From the NCBI RefSeq assembly GCF_011799805.1, contig NZ_WXUB01000003.1:310001-374000 (forward strand): DNA of 64,000 bases, read 5' to 3'. The stretch is from Maribellus sediminis. GTDB taxonomy: Bacteria; Bacteroidota; Bacteroidia; Bacteroidales; Prolixibacteraceae. Below, in pieces: positions 1-9,178 of this stretch. Within the stretch, counting starts at the first letter, position 1. Each line of letters opens with the position of its first letter. The translations under genes were made by a program, and so were the position numbers. The notes below the pieces were generated by a model. It saw only the letters and a program-made list of their open reading frames with translations, was not told the origin of the DNA and did no database searches.

Positions 1-20
1 TTTGACACAAATTCGATTTT

Positions 21-710
21 ATGGGGATTGGGAACTTTATTTACGTGATTTTACTCGCCGCTGTCACACTGGCTACTGCAGGAATCAGCATTTGGCGGCG
101 CGACGGCTACATCGGCCAATTAAAATACATTTTGCCGGCGATGATTTTTCCCGCGGTCATTTTTATTATCTGGGACATGCGATTTACCGAAATCGGGATA
201 TGGACCTTCAATCCTAAATATATTTTGGGTGAAACATTAAACGGTCTCCCCATTGAAGAATGGCTTTTCTTTTTTGTGGTCCCGTTCTTTAGTTTGTACA
301 TCTACGAAATTTTGCAACAAAAGCTTATACGCTTTAATCAACCCAATATTTTTGTGGCATTAACACTGGTTTTATTGGTTGTTTTTGCGCTTATCGCCTA
401 TTTCTACCGGAAAAACCTGTATACTTTTTTCACCTTCTTTTTGCTGACCATTTATTTTGGCTACACCACTTTCAGAAATAACTTTAAAAAGAACTTTCCG
501 AAGTTTTACCTCTCCTACGTTGCGGCACTTGTTCCATTTTTAATTCTGAGAGGCATATTAACCGCACTTCCGGTAATTTCGTTTAACAGCGAACACATCA
601 TCAATATTCATATTTTTACTGTTCCGGTGGAAGATTTGGCCTACTTCTTTCTGCTGCACCTGATGAACATTACGATATTTGAATATTTAAAAATCAGACG
701 TTTCTTTTAA
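21..710 (+). CDS. Lycopene cyclase domain membrane protein (fused CrtYc/CrtYd type)
   Basis: A 229-residue polytopic membrane protein of the heterodimeric-type carotenoid cyclase family, here with both half-domains in one chain. Members of this family cyclise the psi-ends of lycopene in the membrane. The diagnostic PxE(E/D) motif occurs twice, as LPIEEWLFF at residues 76-84 and as VPVEDLAYFF at 201-210, each just before a hydrophobic helix. About six or seven hydrophobic segments are visible. An in-frame TGA at 3-5 shows that the ATG at 21 is the first possible start. The stop is 10 bases before waaA, so the two are probably co-transcribed. Whether the product is a beta- or gamma-cyclised carotenoid cannot be read from the sequence; other carotenoid genes would lie outside the window. 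Confidence 0.85.
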   Translation: MGIGNFIYVILLAAVTLATAGISIWRRDGYIGQLKYILPAMIFPAVIFIIWDMRFTEIGIWTFNPKYILGETLNGLPIEEWLFFFVVPFFSLYIYEILQQKLIRFNQPNIFVALTLVLLVVFALIAYFYRKNLYTFFTFFLLTIYFGYTTFRNNFKKNFPKFYLSYVAALVPFLILRGILTALPVISFNSEHIINIHIFTVPVEDLAYFFLLHLMNITIFEYLKIRRFF

Positions 711-720
711 GCCACTACCA

Positions 721-1956
721 ATGACAGCAATTTACAAACTGGGTATTTTTTTCTACGGATTGATCATTCGTGTTTCTGCCTTATTCAATACCAAGGCCAA
801 ACAATTCGTAGCCGGCCGTAAAAACTGGGAAGAAGCGCTAAAAAATAAGGTCGACTCAAATGCCCGCTACATTTGGATTCACTGTGCTTCACTGGGAGAG
901 TTTGAGCAAGGGCGACCAATTATTGAGGAAATAAAACAACGTTTGCCGGAATACAAGATCGCGCTCACTTTCTTCTCGCCTTCAGGATACGAGATCCGGA
1001 AAAACTACGACCAGGCAGACATCGTAATGTACCTTCCGCTCGACACCAAAAAGAATGCGCGGCAGTTTATCAACATACTTAATCCCGAAAAGGTGTTTTT
1101 TGTAAAGTACGAATACTGGTACTTTTACATTTCGGAGTTGAAACGAAAAAGCATTCCGCTGTATATTGTTTCAGCCATATTCCGCGAAAACCAGCAATTC
1201 TTTAAGAACACTCCATCGGGCAAATGGTACAGAAAGCTGCTTTCGGGCTTCGATCACATTTTTATTCAGAATGAAAAATCGGCTGAACTACTGCAAAGCA
1301 TCGGTATTAAAAATTTTACCATTGCGGGCGATACCCGTTTCGACCGTGTTGCAGCCATTGCAGGCAGTGCAAAAAAGTTCGAAAATGTTGAAAAATTCAC
1401 AGCCGGTTCACTCACCGTAATTGCCGGAAGTACCTGGAAACCCGATGAGGAGCTGCTTGCAGCGTTTATTAACAACAGTAAGAACATCAAATTCATTATT
1501 GCGCCACACGAAGTAAATCAGGCCAATATTAACAGAATACACCAATTGTTGAAAAAACCGGCTATTTCGTTTAGCAAGGTGCAAAATACCGACATTGGCG
1601 ACCACGATGTGTTAATAATTGATTCTATCGGCATTTTATCGTCGCTTTATCAGTACGGAAACGTAGCGTACATAGGCGGTGGCTTTGGTGTTGGCATTCA
1701 CAATATTCTTGAAGCAGCAACTTTTAAGCTGCCAATTATTTTTGGTCCGAATTATAAAAAATTCAAGGAAGCAGTCGACCTGGTCGGGCAAAAAGGAGCC
1801 TTCCCGATCGAAAACGCCAACGACCTGAACGCGGCGTTAAACCAGCTCTTAACCGACAAAAATGCCCTTAATAATGCCTCCGAAATTTGCAAAAACTACG
1901 TAGAAAAAAATGTTGGCTCAACAAAACTTATCATAAATAAAGTTTTTAACATATAG
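721..1956 (+). CDS. waaA: 3-deoxy-D-manno-octulosonic acid (Kdo) transferase
   Basis: A GT30-family glycosyltransferase that adds Kdo from CMP-Kdo to lipid IVA on the cytoplasmic face of the inner membrane during lipid A-core synthesis. The 411 residues match the usual length. An N-terminal membrane anchor (about residues 5-22) is followed by IHCASLGEFEQGRP, where the conserved Glu of the catalytic region lies. The C-terminal sugar-nucleotide domain carries GGGFGVGIHNILEAATF and FGPNYKKF, both typical of WaaA. It starts 10 bases after the cyclase gene. The 322-base gap downstream separates it from nrdJ, so it is probably the last gene of its transcript. Confidence 0.93.
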   Translation: MTAIYKLGIFFYGLIIRVSALFNTKAKQFVAGRKNWEEALKNKVDSNARYIWIHCASLGEFEQGRPIIEEIKQRLPEYKIALTFFSPSGYEIRKNYDQADIVMYLPLDTKKNARQFINILNPEKVFFVKYEYWYFYISELKRKSIPLYIVSAIFRENQQFFKNTPSGKWYRKLLSGFDHIFIQNEKSAELLQSIGIKNFTIAGDTRFDRVAAIAGSAKKFENVEKFTAGSLTVIAGSTWKPDEELLAAFINNSKNIKFIIAPHEVNQANINRIHQLLKKPAISFSKVQNTDIGDHDVLIIDSIGILSSLYQYGNVAYIGGGFGVGIHNILEAATFKLPIIFGPNYKKFKEAVDLVGQKGAFPIENANDLNAALNQLLTDKNALNNASEICKNYVEKNVGSTKLIINKVFNI

Positions 1957-2278
1957 CGAATTTTAGCACGCTTTTTGTTAGCATTTTTACTCCTCAAAAA
2001 TTTGAATTTTACTCCCGAATATTCCATATAAAAATTGTTGAAAGTTGAAGCTCAAATTGACAGTTTTGGTAAACTTTTTCCGGCTATCAAACATTTAATA
2101 GCCTGCCTTACAGTCACATAACAAATCAAAGTTGATAACTTTTAATTATTTTACCTGAGAAAAAATTCCAAAATCTTGTTTTGTGTTTTATCTTGCAGTA
2201 CACAATTTCACAAGCAGGAAACTAGAGCAATCAGGATTACAATCTTTATAATATTTAACTCAGTTATTTAGGAGAAAT
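1957..2278. other. Intergenic region waaA-nrdJ
   Basis: An AT-rich 322-base stretch with no open reading frame of note. I looked for a cobalamin riboswitch, because the downstream enzyme needs B12, and did not find a convincing B12 box. I also saw no clear NrdR-type palindrome. AGGAG at about 2271 is a plausible ribosome-binding site for nrdJ. Confidence 0.5.
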
Positions 2279-4831
2279 ATGGCATTAAACGAAGTATCAG
2301 TAAAAGCCCCGGCGGGCAAGAAAATTTATTCGCAAGACGAAGCGATAAATGCCTCGCTAAAGTACTTCAAAGGAGATGATTTGGCAGCAAGAGTTTGGGT
2401 GAACAAATATGCCCTGAAAGATTCTTTCGGGAATATTTTCGAATTAACCCCCGACGACATGCACAAAAGACTGGCCGGCGAAATTGCCAGGGTTGAGGCA
2501 CGCTATCCAAATCCCCTTACCGAAGAAGAAATCTACACCGTACTAAAAGACTTTAAGTACATCGTACCACAAGGTGGCCCGATGACTGGGATTGGAAACC
2601 AGTACCAGATCGCATCATTATCGAACTGTTTCGTAGTTGGTAACGATGGTGACTCCGATTCGTACGGAGGAATCATGAAAATTGACCAGGAACAGGTACA
2701 GTTGATGAAGCGACGTGGTGGCGTGGGACACGATCTTTCGCACATCCGCCCAAAAGGATCGCCGGTTAAAAACTCGGCCCTTACATCAACAGGTATTGTT
2801 CCTTTTATGGAAAGGTATTCGAACTCGACTCGCGAAGTTGCACAGGATGGACGCCGTGGTGCACTTATGCTGTCGGTTTCAATTAAACACCCCGATTCAG
2901 AAAGCTTTATCGATGCTAAACTGGAACAGGGAAAAGTTACCGGTGCCAACGTATCTGTAAAGATACAGGACGATTTCATGAAGGCTGTAGAAGCTGAACA
3001 GACCTACGTTCAGCAATATCCAATAAACGGAAAAGCACAATACACCAAAGAAATTGACGCAACCCGTTTGTGGCAGAAAATTGTTAAAAACGCCTGGCAG
3101 TCGGCCGAACCGGGCATTTTATTCTGGGATACCATCATTAATGAATCGGTTCCGGATTGTTATGCCGACTTAGGTTACCGCACTGTTTCAACCAATCCTT
3201 GCGGAGAAATTCCTCTGTGTCCATACGACAGCTGTCGCCTGTTGGCTATCAACCTGTATTCGTATGTTGAAAATCCTTTTACTCCGGAAGCGAAATTCAA
3301 CTTCGAATTATTCATGGAGCACGTGCATTACGCACAACGAATTATGGACGACATCATTGATCTTGAACTGGAAAAGATTGATGCCATCATCGAAAAAATA
3401 GATGCCGACCCTGAAGGGGAAGAAATTAAATATACCGAACGTAACTTGTGGAATAACATCAAACGCAAAGCCAATGAAGGCCGCCGTACCGGAATCGGTA
3501 TCACAGCTGAAGGCGACATGCTTGCTGCACTTGGTCTGCGTTACGGAAGCGAAAATGCCATTGACTTCTCTGAAGAGATCCACAAAACAGTAGCTCTTGA
3601 GGCTTATCGTTCGTCGGTTCACCTGGCCAAAGACCGTGGTGCTTTTACCATTTATGATGCCGAGCGCGAAAAAAACAATCCGCTTATCAATCGTATTAAA
3701 GAAGCTGATTCAGCATTGTATGAAAAAATGACCAAATATGGCCGTCGTAACATAGCATTGCTGACCATTGCTCCTACCGGAACCACCAGTTTGATGACAC
3801 AAACAACATCGGGTATTGAACCGGTTTTCCTCCCGGTTTACAAACGCCGACGTAAAGTAAATCCAAACGATAAGGATGTACGTGTCGACTTTATTGACGA
3901 GGTAGGCGATCACTGGGAAGAATACATTGTATTCCACCACCATTTTAAAACCTGGATGACCACTCAGGGATACGACTTAAGTAAAGGTTACTCCCAGGAA
4001 GAACTGGATGAATTGGTAGCCAAATCGCCTTATTATAAAGCTACATCAAACGATGTTGACTGGTTGAACAAAGTGCGTATGCAGGGCCGAATCCAGAAAT
4101 GGGTAGACCACTCCATCTCAGTTACCATCAACCTTCCGGCCGATGTAAAAGAAGAACTGGTAGGCCAGTTGTATTTCGAAGCCTGGAAAAGCGGATGTAA
4201 AGGTGTTACTGTTTACCGCGACGGGTCGCGTTCGGGAGTACTCATCTCGAACTCTGAGAAAGAGAAAAAAACTGAAGGTGCATTCCCGACAAAACGTCCG
4301 GAAAAACTGGAAGCTGATGTAGTTCGTTTCCAGAACAACAAAGACAAATGGATTGCTTTTATCGGTTTGATGGATGGCAAACCTTACGAGATCTTCACCG
4401 GTTTACACGACGACGAAGACGGAATATTACTGCCGCGCTCAATAACAAAAGGTTACATTATTAAGAGCTACGAAGACGAAGAAAATTCACGTTACGACTT
4501 CCAGTACATTAACAAGCGTGGTTACAAAACCACCATCGAAGGGCTGTCGCACAAATTTAACCCTGTGTATTGGAACTACGCGAAACTCATTTCGGGAACG
4601 CTGCGGCATGGAATGCCAATTCACAAAATAGTAGAACTGGTTACCAGCCTGCAGTTGGACAACGAAACAATTAACTCGTGGAAATCGGGTGTGGCACGTG
4701 CCCTGAAGAAGTACATTCCTGACGGAACTATCGCCGAAGATGCCAAATGTGGCGAATGTGGTTCTGACGATGTGGTTTACCAGGAAGGATGCCTCACATG
4801 CTTATCGTGTGGTAATTCAAAATGCGGATAA
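2279..4831 (+). CDS. nrdJ: Adenosylcobalamin-dependent (class II) ribonucleotide reductase
   Basis: Reduces ribonucleotides to deoxyribonucleotides using an adenosylcobalamin-generated thiyl radical, in the cytoplasm, with no need for oxygen or a second subunit. At 850 residues it has the length of the long class II form. Visible landmarks are SNCFVVGN near residue 120 (first redox Cys), the radical-site loop NPCGEIPLCPYDSCR around residue 310, the phosphate-binding segment APTGTTS around 500, and a C-terminal Cys-rich tail with CGECGSDD and CLTCLSCG that shuttles reducing equivalents or binds zinc. ATG at 2279 is preceded by TTTAGGAGAAAT, a good Shine-Dalgarno by Bacteroidota standards. The gene stands alone and ends before a perfect palindromic terminator. 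Confidence 0.95.
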   Translation: MALNEVSVKAPAGKKIYSQDEAINASLKYFKGDDLAARVWVNKYALKDSFGNIFELTPDDMHKRLAGEIARVEARYPNPLTEEEIYTVLKDFKYIVPQGGPMTGIGNQYQIASLSNCFVVGNDGDSDSYGGIMKIDQEQVQLMKRRGGVGHDLSHIRPKGSPVKNSALTSTGIVPFMERYSNSTREVAQDGRRGALMLSVSIKHPDSESFIDAKLEQGKVTGANVSVKIQDDFMKAVEAEQTYVQQYPINGKAQYTKEIDATRLWQKIVKNAWQSAEPGILFWDTIINESVPDCYADLGYRTVSTNPCGEIPLCPYDSCRLLAINLYSYVENPFTPEAKFNFELFMEHVHYAQRIMDDIIDLELEKIDAIIEKIDADPEGEEIKYTERNLWNNIKRKANEGRRTGIGITAEGDMLAALGLRYGSENAIDFSEEIHKTVALEAYRSSVHLAKDRGAFTIYDAEREKNNPLINRIKEADSALYEKMTKYGRRNIALLTIAPTGTTSLMTQTTSGIEPVFLPVYKRRRKVNPNDKDVRVDFIDEVGDHWEEYIVFHHHFKTWMTTQGYDLSKGYSQEELDELVAKSPYYKATSNDVDWLNKVRMQGRIQKWVDHSISVTINLPADVKEELVGQLYFEAWKSGCKGVTVYRDGSRSGVLISNSEKEKKTEGAFPTKRPEKLEADVVRFQNNKDKWIAFIGLMDGKPYEIFTGLHDDEDGILLPRSITKGYIIKSYEDEENSRYDFQYINKRGYKTTIEGLSHKFNPVYWNYAKLISGTLRHGMPIHKIVELVTSLQLDNETINSWKSGVARALKKYIPDGTIAEDAKCGECGSDDVVYQEGCLTCLSCGNSKCG

Positions 4832-4900
4832 AATCAATCAATGCCATATAACCCGAGGTATATCCGTTAACCATTGAGACGCAATATAATTTTGCAAACA

Positions 4901-4930
4901 AAAATGCCCCGCCAATTGGCGGGGCATTTT
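4901..4930. terminator. Bidirectional terminator, perfect 30-bp palindrome
   Basis: AAAATGCCCCGCC and its exact reverse complement flank an AATT loop, giving a 13-bp GC-rich stem bordered by A and T runs on both strands. It lies between convergent nrdJ (+) and the LytTR gene (-), so it probably stops transcription from both sides. Confidence 0.9.
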
Positions 4931-4964
4931 GCTTTCTATATATGAGATTCGCATTGCCATTCCA

Positions 4965-5501
4965 CTAAAAATCAATTATCGACTTTATTTTTTCATTGTA
5001 ATTTTTGCTACACGAAATCACCCGTTCCTTTTCGCATTTCATCAGTAAATCATATCTTCCGTTATCAAGCTTTTTTACTTCGTTAATTAATTTGCTGTTG
5101 ATGATCGTGGATTTGTGCACCCGGATAAATTCATCAGGCAATTTTTCCTCCAAAGCGCTCAAACTTAAATCTACCAAATATTCCTTCCCGTTTATGTCAG
5201 TTAAAAACACATAATTATTAGTTATTGAAAAATCAACAACCTCACTAAATTGAATCAAGGTAATTTTGTTCCCTTCCTTAACCGGAAAATATTCTTTGAT
5301 GTGTTTCTTCGTAAAATTAGCTTCCTGATATTTCTGAAGTTGTTTTTCGACCTCATCTCCCGACCAATTAGTGTTATTTCTACTCGTTGCTTTCTTTATT
5401 ACCCGATAAATGATAAAAACAGGAAGACAGATTAGAAATAAAAAAATAAAGAGAATAAGAATTTCCTGCGGACCGATAAAAGATGCAATTAGTAGATTCA
5501 T
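4965..5501 (-). CDS. Membrane-anchored LytTR DNA-binding protein
   Basis: A 178-residue protein with one N-terminal membrane helix (about residues 13-33), a charged linker and a C-terminal LytTR DNA-binding domain (about 78-175). The LytTR signature is seen at FIRVHKSTIINSKLI. There is no receiver domain, so it cannot be phosphorylated like a normal response regulator; in such proteins control presumably comes from the membrane end. It is one of three LytTR proteins in this window, and the other receiver-less one (8112-8957) has four membrane helices. It is isolated, convergent with nrdJ and followed by gcvH far upstream. The target genes are unknown. Confidence 0.85.
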   Translation of the reverse strand: MNLLIASFIGPQEILILFIFLFLICLPVFIIYRVIKKATSRNNTNWSGDEVEKQLQKYQEANFTKKHIKEYFPVKEGNKITLIQFSEVVDFSITNNYVFLTDINGKEYLVDLSLSALEEKLPDEFIRVHKSTIINSKLINEVKKLDNGRYDLLMKCEKERVISCSKNYNEKIKSIIDF

Positions 5502-5652
5502 ATGTCGTTTTGATTTTTCACCAAACTAACATAATATCTGTGTCTTAACAAAACCCTTTTTTCCAAGACGCCGGAAATACAGGTCAAAAGACGTGATTTT
5601 TTCCCTAAGCCGCCTAGACGAATCATCCACGCTGAGAAAGCAAACACAAAAA

Positions 5653-5678
5653 AAGGCATAACTAAATAGTTATGCCTT
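5653..5678 (-). terminator. Rho-independent terminator of gcvH
   Basis: On the minus strand the stem AAGGCATAACTA pairs with TAGTTATGCCTT around a two-base loop and is followed directly by a run of T. It lies 22 bases past the gcvH stop codon. Confidence 0.85.
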
Positions 5679-5700
5679 AAAATATCTTGAGTCTCTGCGA

Positions 5701-6081
5701 TTAAGCTTCAATCATAGCTTTGTAAGCATCGGCGTCCATTAGTTCGCCCAATTCGGCTGCATCGGCTACTTTAATCTTAATCATCCAGCCTTCTCCGTAA
5801 GGATCTTTGTTTACCAGTTCAGGATCGTCGGCAAGTGCTTCGTTAAATTCAGCAACTTCGCCACCAACAGGCATAAACAAATCAGAAACGGTTTTCACAG
5901 CTTCAACGGTACCAAAAGTTTCGCCTTTATCCAGCTCTTCACCTTCAGTTTCAATTTCAACAAAAACTATGTCGCCTAATTCGCCTTGTGCAAAATCGGT
6001 AATTCCAACAACTGCAACATCACCTTCAACACGTACCCATTCGTGGTCTTCCGTGTATTTTAAATCTGCAGGAATATTCAT
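5701..6081 (-). CDS. gcvH: Glycine cleavage system H protein
   Basis: The lipoyl carrier protein of the glycine cleavage complex; it shuttles the aminomethyl group between the P, T and L proteins in the cytoplasm. The 126 residues are the normal length. The lipoylated lysine is K63 in [11 protein letters not shown], and the N-terminal [12 protein letters not shown] is the standard GcvH opening. No gcvT, gcvP or lpd gene lies next to it, so the system is dispersed in this genome. It has its own strong terminator and a 239-base upstream gap, so it is probably monocistronic. Confidence 0.97.
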   Translation of the reverse strand: MNIPADLKYTEDHEWVRVEGDVAVVGITDFAQGELGDIVFVEIETEGEELDKGETFGTVEAVKTVSDLFMPVGGEVAEFNEALADDPELVNKDPYGEGWMIKIKVADAAELGELMDADAYKAMIEA

Positions 6082-6320
6082 ATTATTAAGTTTTAAATTA
6101 TTTCAAGTTTGTCCCGATTGCCTGTTTCCACAGGAAATGCCTCTTTTATAAATGTTTTACTTGTAAAATCGGTTCTAAAACGATGGCTTAAAATTAAAAC
6201 AAAATAATGAATAATGAAGTCCTCAAAAAGATCCATTTAGCTGATTTTTATCGTATTTTGAGTTGAGCAGTGTTGTAGTTGAACGGCTTTTTGTATTATT
6301 GCAAAAATTTAAAGAGGAAG

Positions 6321-6746
6321 ATGTTTTCAAGAAAAGTAACTTCATTAAGCGAATTGCAAGGCGTTGCAAAAGAACTGATTAGCGAATTTCAGGAAGAACG
6401 TGTTTTCGCATTTTACGGAAAAATGGGCGCCGGAAAAACAACTTTTATACAATCGGTGTGCCGTGCTTTAGGTTCCGGTGACAATGTTACCAGTCCGACC
6501 TTTGCACTCATAAACGAGTACAATACCGCCGATATGGAATCGATCTTTCACTTCGATTTTTACCGCATTAAAGAACTCGAAGAAGCCTTCGACCTGGGTT
6601 ACGAAGACTACATTTACAGCGGAAGTTATTGCTTAATTGAATGGCCCGAAATGATCGATCCGTTGCTTCCTGATACGATCGTTGAAGTAAAAATTGAAGT
6701 GCAGGAGGATGAATCACGCATCATTACTGCAGAAAAAAAGCATTAA
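6321..6746 (+). CDS. tsaE: tRNA threonylcarbamoyladenosine synthesis ATPase TsaE
   Basis: The ATPase that works with TsaB and TsaD to make the t6A37 modification of ANN-decoding tRNAs. The P-loop is FYGKMGAGKTTFIQ (about residues 29-42), followed by the family signatures VTSPTFALINEY and HFDFYR, and LIEWPEM near the C-terminus. The reading frame extends back to 6279, but the ATG at 6321, preceded by AAAGAGGAAG, gives the usual 141-residue size and is preferred. It is followed after 132 bases by the alanine-dehydrogenase-like gene on the same strand. Confidence 0.93.
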   Translation: MFSRKVTSLSELQGVAKELISEFQEERVFAFYGKMGAGKTTFIQSVCRALGSGDNVTSPTFALINEYNTADMESIFHFDFYRIKELEEAFDLGYEDYIYSGSYCLIEWPEMIDPLLPDTIVEVKIEVQEDESRIITAEKKH

Positions 6747-6878
6747 ACATCTACAACCCAAGCTCCTGCAAGACTCTAATTCTCAGGAGAACTATTTCGC
6801 AACTGCATTTTGAAAAATCCCCTTTTGCTTGTAAATTGCTGTACTTAATTATACGAAACAAAAATCCGGAATTCAGCA

Positions 6879-8090
6879 ATGGAAAAAGCGAAGGAAAAGG
6901 TATCCATACCAAAGTCGATGTTACTTCCCCAGGAAGAAATGCTGGAGGTTCGAAAAAAAGGGCAGAAGATAAAAATTGGTATACCTTCCGATTACTCCAA
7001 AGTTGAATACCGCGTTCCGCTGACCCCGCAAGCTGTTGATCTGCTTGTTTCTTACGGGCACGAAATTTTAATTGAAAAGAATGCAGGCAAACACGCCAGC
7101 TATTCCAACGAAGATTACCAAAAGGCCGGCGGTACAATCGTGGAAACAAAGGAAGAAACCTTTCAATGCGACATTGTTCTGCGTATTGCCCCTTTCAACA
7201 TGGATGAAATTGATGCACTTCGAGGCAACCAGGTGATCATTTCAAGTTTACAGTTGTACGCCTACAAACAGGAAACCATTCAGAAATTATTAAAGAAAAA
7301 GGTTACTTGTATAGCATTCGAGCAATTGGAAAACGAGGATGGATTCCTTCCTTTCGTTCACCAGATGAGCCAGATTGCCGGTGTAACTTCCATTACCATT
7401 GCCAGCGAATACTTGAGTAATTCGAGAAACGGCAAGGGCGTTTTGTTTGGCGAAGTTACCGGAGTAACTCCTGCCGAACTGGTGATTATTGGTACCAGCA
7501 CCGCTGCCGAATACGCTGCCCGAGCCGCTCTTGGCCTGGGCATTTTTGTAAAAGTTTTCGATACTTCGGTGTATGAATTGAGTAAGCTGGAAGAAAAATT
7601 TGCACGTAAAATATTTACCTCAGTCTTTTATCCGAAAGTGTTGCGCAAAGCCCTGGTTTCGGCCGACGCCGTAATTGGTGCAACGGCATTTAACAAGCCT
7701 CCAAAGTTCAAGGTTTCGGAAGACCTTGTAAAGCAAATGAAAGAGGGTTCGGTGATTATTGACCTGAACGTTAGCCAGGGAGGTTGTTTCGAAACTTCGA
7801 AATGCACCGACTTTAACAACCCCACCTATGTAAAACACGGTGTGGTACATTATTGTGTACCCAATAGTCCGGCCATGGTTTCCCGAACAGCTTCCATTTC
7901 GCTCAGCAATATTCTCATTCCTATACTTTTAGCCATTGGCGATAACGGTGGAGTTGATAACTACATTAAAGTATCGCGCGGATTCAGAAAAGGCGTTTAC
8001 ATTTATCACGGAATCCTCACCAGTACCGATATCGGGCGTCTGTTCAGCATACCGGCAAAAGACATTAATTTATTGCTTGCTGTATTTTAA
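6879..8090 (+). CDS. Alanine dehydrogenase/PntA-fold protein lacking catalytic residues
   Basis: A 403-residue protein with the overall architecture of alanine dehydrogenase: an N-terminal AlaDh/PNT domain (about residues 31-170) and an NAD-type Rossmann domain (about 175-330), ending with MSRTAS-like and SNILIPILLA segments. Much is conserved, including YRVPLTP with the substrate Arg (R45). By eye alignment to known alanine dehydrogenases, the key Lys of VKEP is Ala104, the catalytic His of the YLHLA motif is Gln125, the catalytic Asp of IDQGG is Ser299 (NVSQGG), and the glycine-rich GGGVVG loop reads GTSTAAE at 205-211. It therefore probably does not catalyse normal alanine oxidation. Databases are likely to label it alanine dehydrogenase; I regard the fold as certain and the activity as doubtful. 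An N-terminal extension of about 28 residues precedes the domain. Confidence 0.75.
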   Translation: MEKAKEKVSIPKSMLLPQEEMLEVRKKGQKIKIGIPSDYSKVEYRVPLTPQAVDLLVSYGHEILIEKNAGKHASYSNEDYQKAGGTIVETKEETFQCDIVLRIAPFNMDEIDALRGNQVIISSLQLYAYKQETIQKLLKKKVTCIAFEQLENEDGFLPFVHQMSQIAGVTSITIASEYLSNSRNGKGVLFGEVTGVTPAELVIIGTSTAAEYAARAALGLGIFVKVFDTSVYELSKLEEKFARKIFTSVFYPKVLRKALVSADAVIGATAFNKPPKFKVSEDLVKQMKEGSVIIDLNVSQGGCFETSKCTDFNNPTYVKHGVVHYCVPNSPAMVSRTASISLSNILIPILLAIGDNGGVDNYIKVSRGFRKGVYIYHGILTSTDIGRLFSIPAKDINLLLAVF

Positions 8091-8111
8091 GCCAGTAACC
8101 AGAGTCGCAAA

Positions 8112-8957
8112 ATGCTAAAATCACTTAATAAGAAATACCCGTTCAACGACAACCTCAAAATCAATGTTCGGTCGATAATTTCAGTGAGTTTAGGCATTTT
8201 TCTCTTCCTGCTATTCTTTCAGCCTTTTAACATTCAGAATCCCGACTTTAATAACCAACTGATCATTCTGGCAACTTTTGGCGCCATCACTTTGGTTTTA
8301 CTCAGTATTTTCCGCCTCGTAATTCCATCTGTTTTTTCGAAGGCATTTTCAGAAGAACGCTGGACCATTGGTAAAGAAGTCCTCATCGACTTTCTTTTTG
8401 TGGTCTTTAATTCGGTGGCCTTTAGTTTTTTTGCACGTTATGTCGGCCGGATTCCCATAACGTTTCACATTGTTATAATTCTGGTAATTATTTCCATAAC
8501 CGCAGCATCGGTGTTGGTGGTCATCAACCGCATCTATTTACTCAAACTTCAGGTAGAAAACTTAAAACCGAATATTCAGGATACTGCAGAAGTCCAATCT
8601 TCTGCCACACCGGAAATAGAATTTGAATCGGAGAATAAAACGGATTATTTCAAGCTGCTTCCCGAACAAATTGTTGTAATCCGTTCGGCAAGTAATTATA
8701 TTGAAGTCCACTACCTGGAAGCTGAAGTGCTTCACAAAAAACTGATCAGGAACACGCTAAAATCAACCGAAGAAACGCTGTCGGCTTTTCCTGAGATGAT
8801 ACGTTGCCACCGTTCGTTTATCGTTAACAAATACCACATCAAAAGTTTGAAACGCGATGCCGACGGACTTGTTCTTAGCCTGCATCATTATCCTTCCGAA
8901 ATTCATGTTTCGAGGCAATATGCTTTGAATGTTAAACAGGCGGTAAAAGTTACCTAG
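8112..8957 (+). CDS. Four-helix membrane LytTR transcriptional regulator
   Basis: A 281-residue protein with four predicted membrane helices (about residues 21-38, 49-70, 90-108, 115-138), a linker rich in Glu and Ser, and a C-terminal LytTR DNA-binding domain (about 180-275) with MIRCHRSFIVN, the family signature. There is no receiver domain; a membrane input is implied. It starts 21 bases after the alanine-dehydrogenase-like gene on the same strand, so the two are likely one operon, possibly with tsaE. The signal and targets are not visible. Confidence 0.87.
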   Translation: MLKSLNKKYPFNDNLKINVRSIISVSLGIFLFLLFFQPFNIQNPDFNNQLIILATFGAITLVLLSIFRLVIPSVFSKAFSEERWTIGKEVLIDFLFVVFNSVAFSFFARYVGRIPITFHIVIILVIISITAASVLVVINRIYLLKLQVENLKPNIQDTAEVQSSATPEIEFESENKTDYFKLLPEQIVVIRSASNYIEVHYLEAEVLHKKLIRNTLKSTEETLSAFPEMIRCHRSFIVNKYHIKSLKRDADGLVLSLHHYPSEIHVSRQYALNVKQAVKVT

Positions 8958-9178
8958 AACGCTATTTTTTCGTTTCAATTTTTTCCAACATCCCGATTTT
9001 TCAAGCCTCAATTTACATCCCAAAAATCACAGGGATTAAAGTCGTTTATCCCAAATAAGCGGCATTTAGCCCGAAACGAGGGTGTTCAACACAAATTTTC
9101 CGCCCCAATCCCTAATACTTTTAAAAGCCTGAATTTCGCTTTTACTTTGGTTTGATTTAATCGATAAATAATTCGAAA

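Noticed and set aside
2-217. Short reading frame overlapping the lycopene cyclase start
   Set aside because: It begins at a TTG and lies in another frame of a gene with clear family motifs; no hydrophobic pattern or motif of its own.
1957-2278. Cobalamin riboswitch before the B12-dependent reductase
   Set aside because: No convincing B12 box or surrounding stems; such control is usual for synthesis and transport genes and not required here.
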